Below, one piece after another: positions 31,451 to 32,239 of a DNA stretch of 32,239 bases. The position numbers and the translations under genes were made by a program. The notes beneath the pieces are model-generated. The model was given only the letters and a program-made list of their open reading frames with translations. It searched no databases and was not told where the DNA came from. The stretch spans positions 1 through 32,239 of the forward strand of contig CABUKB010000016.1 of assembly GCA_902492045.1 (NCBI GenBank), read 5' to 3'. Each line of letters begins with the position of its first letter. Position 1 is the stretch's first letter. Source of the DNA: an uncultured Oscillospiraceae bacterium (GTDB lineage: Bacteria > Bacillota > Clostridia > Oscillospirales > Acutalibacteraceae).

Positions 31451-32239
31451 TCATATCGCCTTGCTCTCAATCACCGTAATTATGTTGTGGTTGTTCTCAA
31501 TGTAATCAATAATTCGCTGGTACTCGTCGGCAAAATTGAAGTCAACCGTTATTTCCCCGTTCTCATGCACCCAAACCGCCTTGATAAGTTCCACCATTAT
31601 TCCGCGGTTTAGGCTCTGAATGTTTTTGTATTTCAGAAAGGCAGTTAGATACGGGTCGTCGGCTCCGATACCGTCAGCCATTACCTGCATTTCCTCTTTC
31701 AGATAGGAAATATTAGCTTCAAGCTGCTGTATCTGTTCTGCAATCTTGCCTTTTAAGCGGCGGTACTCCTCTTTGGTGATCTCGCCGCTTTTCCAGTCAA
31801 GGTACAAGCTGTCGGAAGCGTCATTGTACTGTTTTAGCTGCTTTTCTACCTGTTTCAACGAATGGGATAACCGTTTGTTTTCCCTGTTGATTACAGGCGC
31901 GTTGTTGATACGTTCAATTTCTTCCGCAAGCTGATCTACAAGGGCAATTTGCATTTGCAACGCTGCTAATACCGCGTTTTCCAACTTGTCTTGCCGGATA
32001 GAATGTTTGCTGCAAATCTTTTTGTCGGTGTAGCTGCGGCAAGAATAGTAGGCAATATTGCGGGCTGTTTTGCGCCGCATGGCTTTTTGACAGTCAGCGC
32101 AACGGACAAAACCGGACAATAAATAAACTTCCTGTTTACCCGGTGCCGTTCTTGTGTCGCGCTTATGTAGGGCTTGCGCTTTCTCGAATGTTTCCCTGTC
32201 AATGATCGCTTCGTGTGTGTTGGGGACGACAAACCATTC
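31451..32239 (-). CDS. Large serine recombinase, C-terminal part (partial)
   Basis: Frame open from the window edge (32239) to TGA at 31453-31451, 262 residues. It begins in the Recombinase domain (EWFVVPNTHEAIIDRETFEKAQ). It continues with the zinc beta-ribbon CADCQKAM ... YYSCRSYTDKKICSKHSI (Cys pairs for one zinc), a coiled coil (about residues 95-190, with ENKRLSHSLKQVEKQLKQ) and a C-terminal tail with LIKAVWVHENGEITVDF. This is the normal end of TndX/TnpX-type recombinases of conjugative transposons and prophages. The catalytic N-terminal resolvase domain with its Ser lies outside the window. The 3' end points to the interrupted collagen-like gene 45 bp away. Confidence 0.93.
   Translation of the reverse strand, partial: EWFVVPNTHEAIIDRETFEKAQALHKRDTRTAPGKQEVYLLSGFVRCADCQKAMRRKTARNIAYYSCRSYTDKKICSKHSIRQDKLENAVLAALQMQIALVDQLAEEIERINNAPVINRENKRLSHSLKQVEKQLKQYNDASDSLYLDWKSGEITKEEYRRLKGKIAEQIQQLEANISYLKEEMQVMADGIGADDPYLTAFLKYKNIQSLNRGIMVELIKAVWVHENGEITVDFNFADEYQRIIDYIENNHNIITVIESKAI

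Overview
The window looks like chromosome of an endospore-forming, fairly GC-rich Clostridia, probably of the Oscillospirales/Ruminococcaceae type (inference). The reasons are the DUF6323/DUF6179 pair, strong AGGAGG-type ribosome sites, frequent TTG/GTG starts, split transketolase, formate-tetrahydrofolate ligase, the two-gene acyl-CoA dehydratase activase-like system, a tepA-ftsK neighbourhood and a BclA-like collagenous spore-surface gene.

Layout. (1) 1-1368: the 3' end of an IS transposase, then a pair of conserved genes of unknown function. (2) 1383-4793: a compact branched-chain amino acid operon ilvB-ilvN-ilvC with its own promoter and a strong terminator. (3) 4814-9876, minus strand: an LCP-family cell-wall ligase, fhs (one-carbon entry) and two-subunit transketolase. 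(4) 10089-11495: a PrsA/SurA-like lipoprotein with promoter and terminator. (5) 11541-17230: an accessory block that looks more AT-rich by eye. It holds a WYL regulator broken by one base in an A8 run, a possible VOC gene remnant, three Cys-rich DUF3795 modules in two genes, an AlkZ-like protein, and a MerR-ABC exporter operon with a long-spacer MerR-type promoter. (6) 17264-28402, minus strand: housekeeping genes DUF3006, ComEC-like metallo-beta-lactamase, YgiQ radical SAM, FtsK, TepA/ClpP-like, and a large COG1924/COG3580/COG3581-type activase pair preceded by an operator-like inverted repeat. (7) 28657-30321: a small DUF6514-like gene, a TIM-barrel sugar isomerase and a small two-helix membrane protein. 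(8) 30334-32239: a collagen-like (Gly-Pro-Thr)n gene with an intact C-terminal domain and terminator but no 5' end, lying next to the 3' end of a large serine recombinase.

The most exciting point is region 8. The recombinase gene ends about 45 bp from where the collagen-like frame is cut off. The truncated frame is still open for 336 codons. This is the arrangement expected if a recombinase-bearing element has integrated into a spore-surface gene. It could be a developmentally excised element, as known for sigK/skin and spsM/SPbeta, but the other end of the element is outside the window, so this remains a hypothesis. Secondary points are the A8 frameshift, the DUF3795/AlkZ-like cluster, the operator over the activase promoter and the uncharacterised DUF6323/DUF6179 pair.
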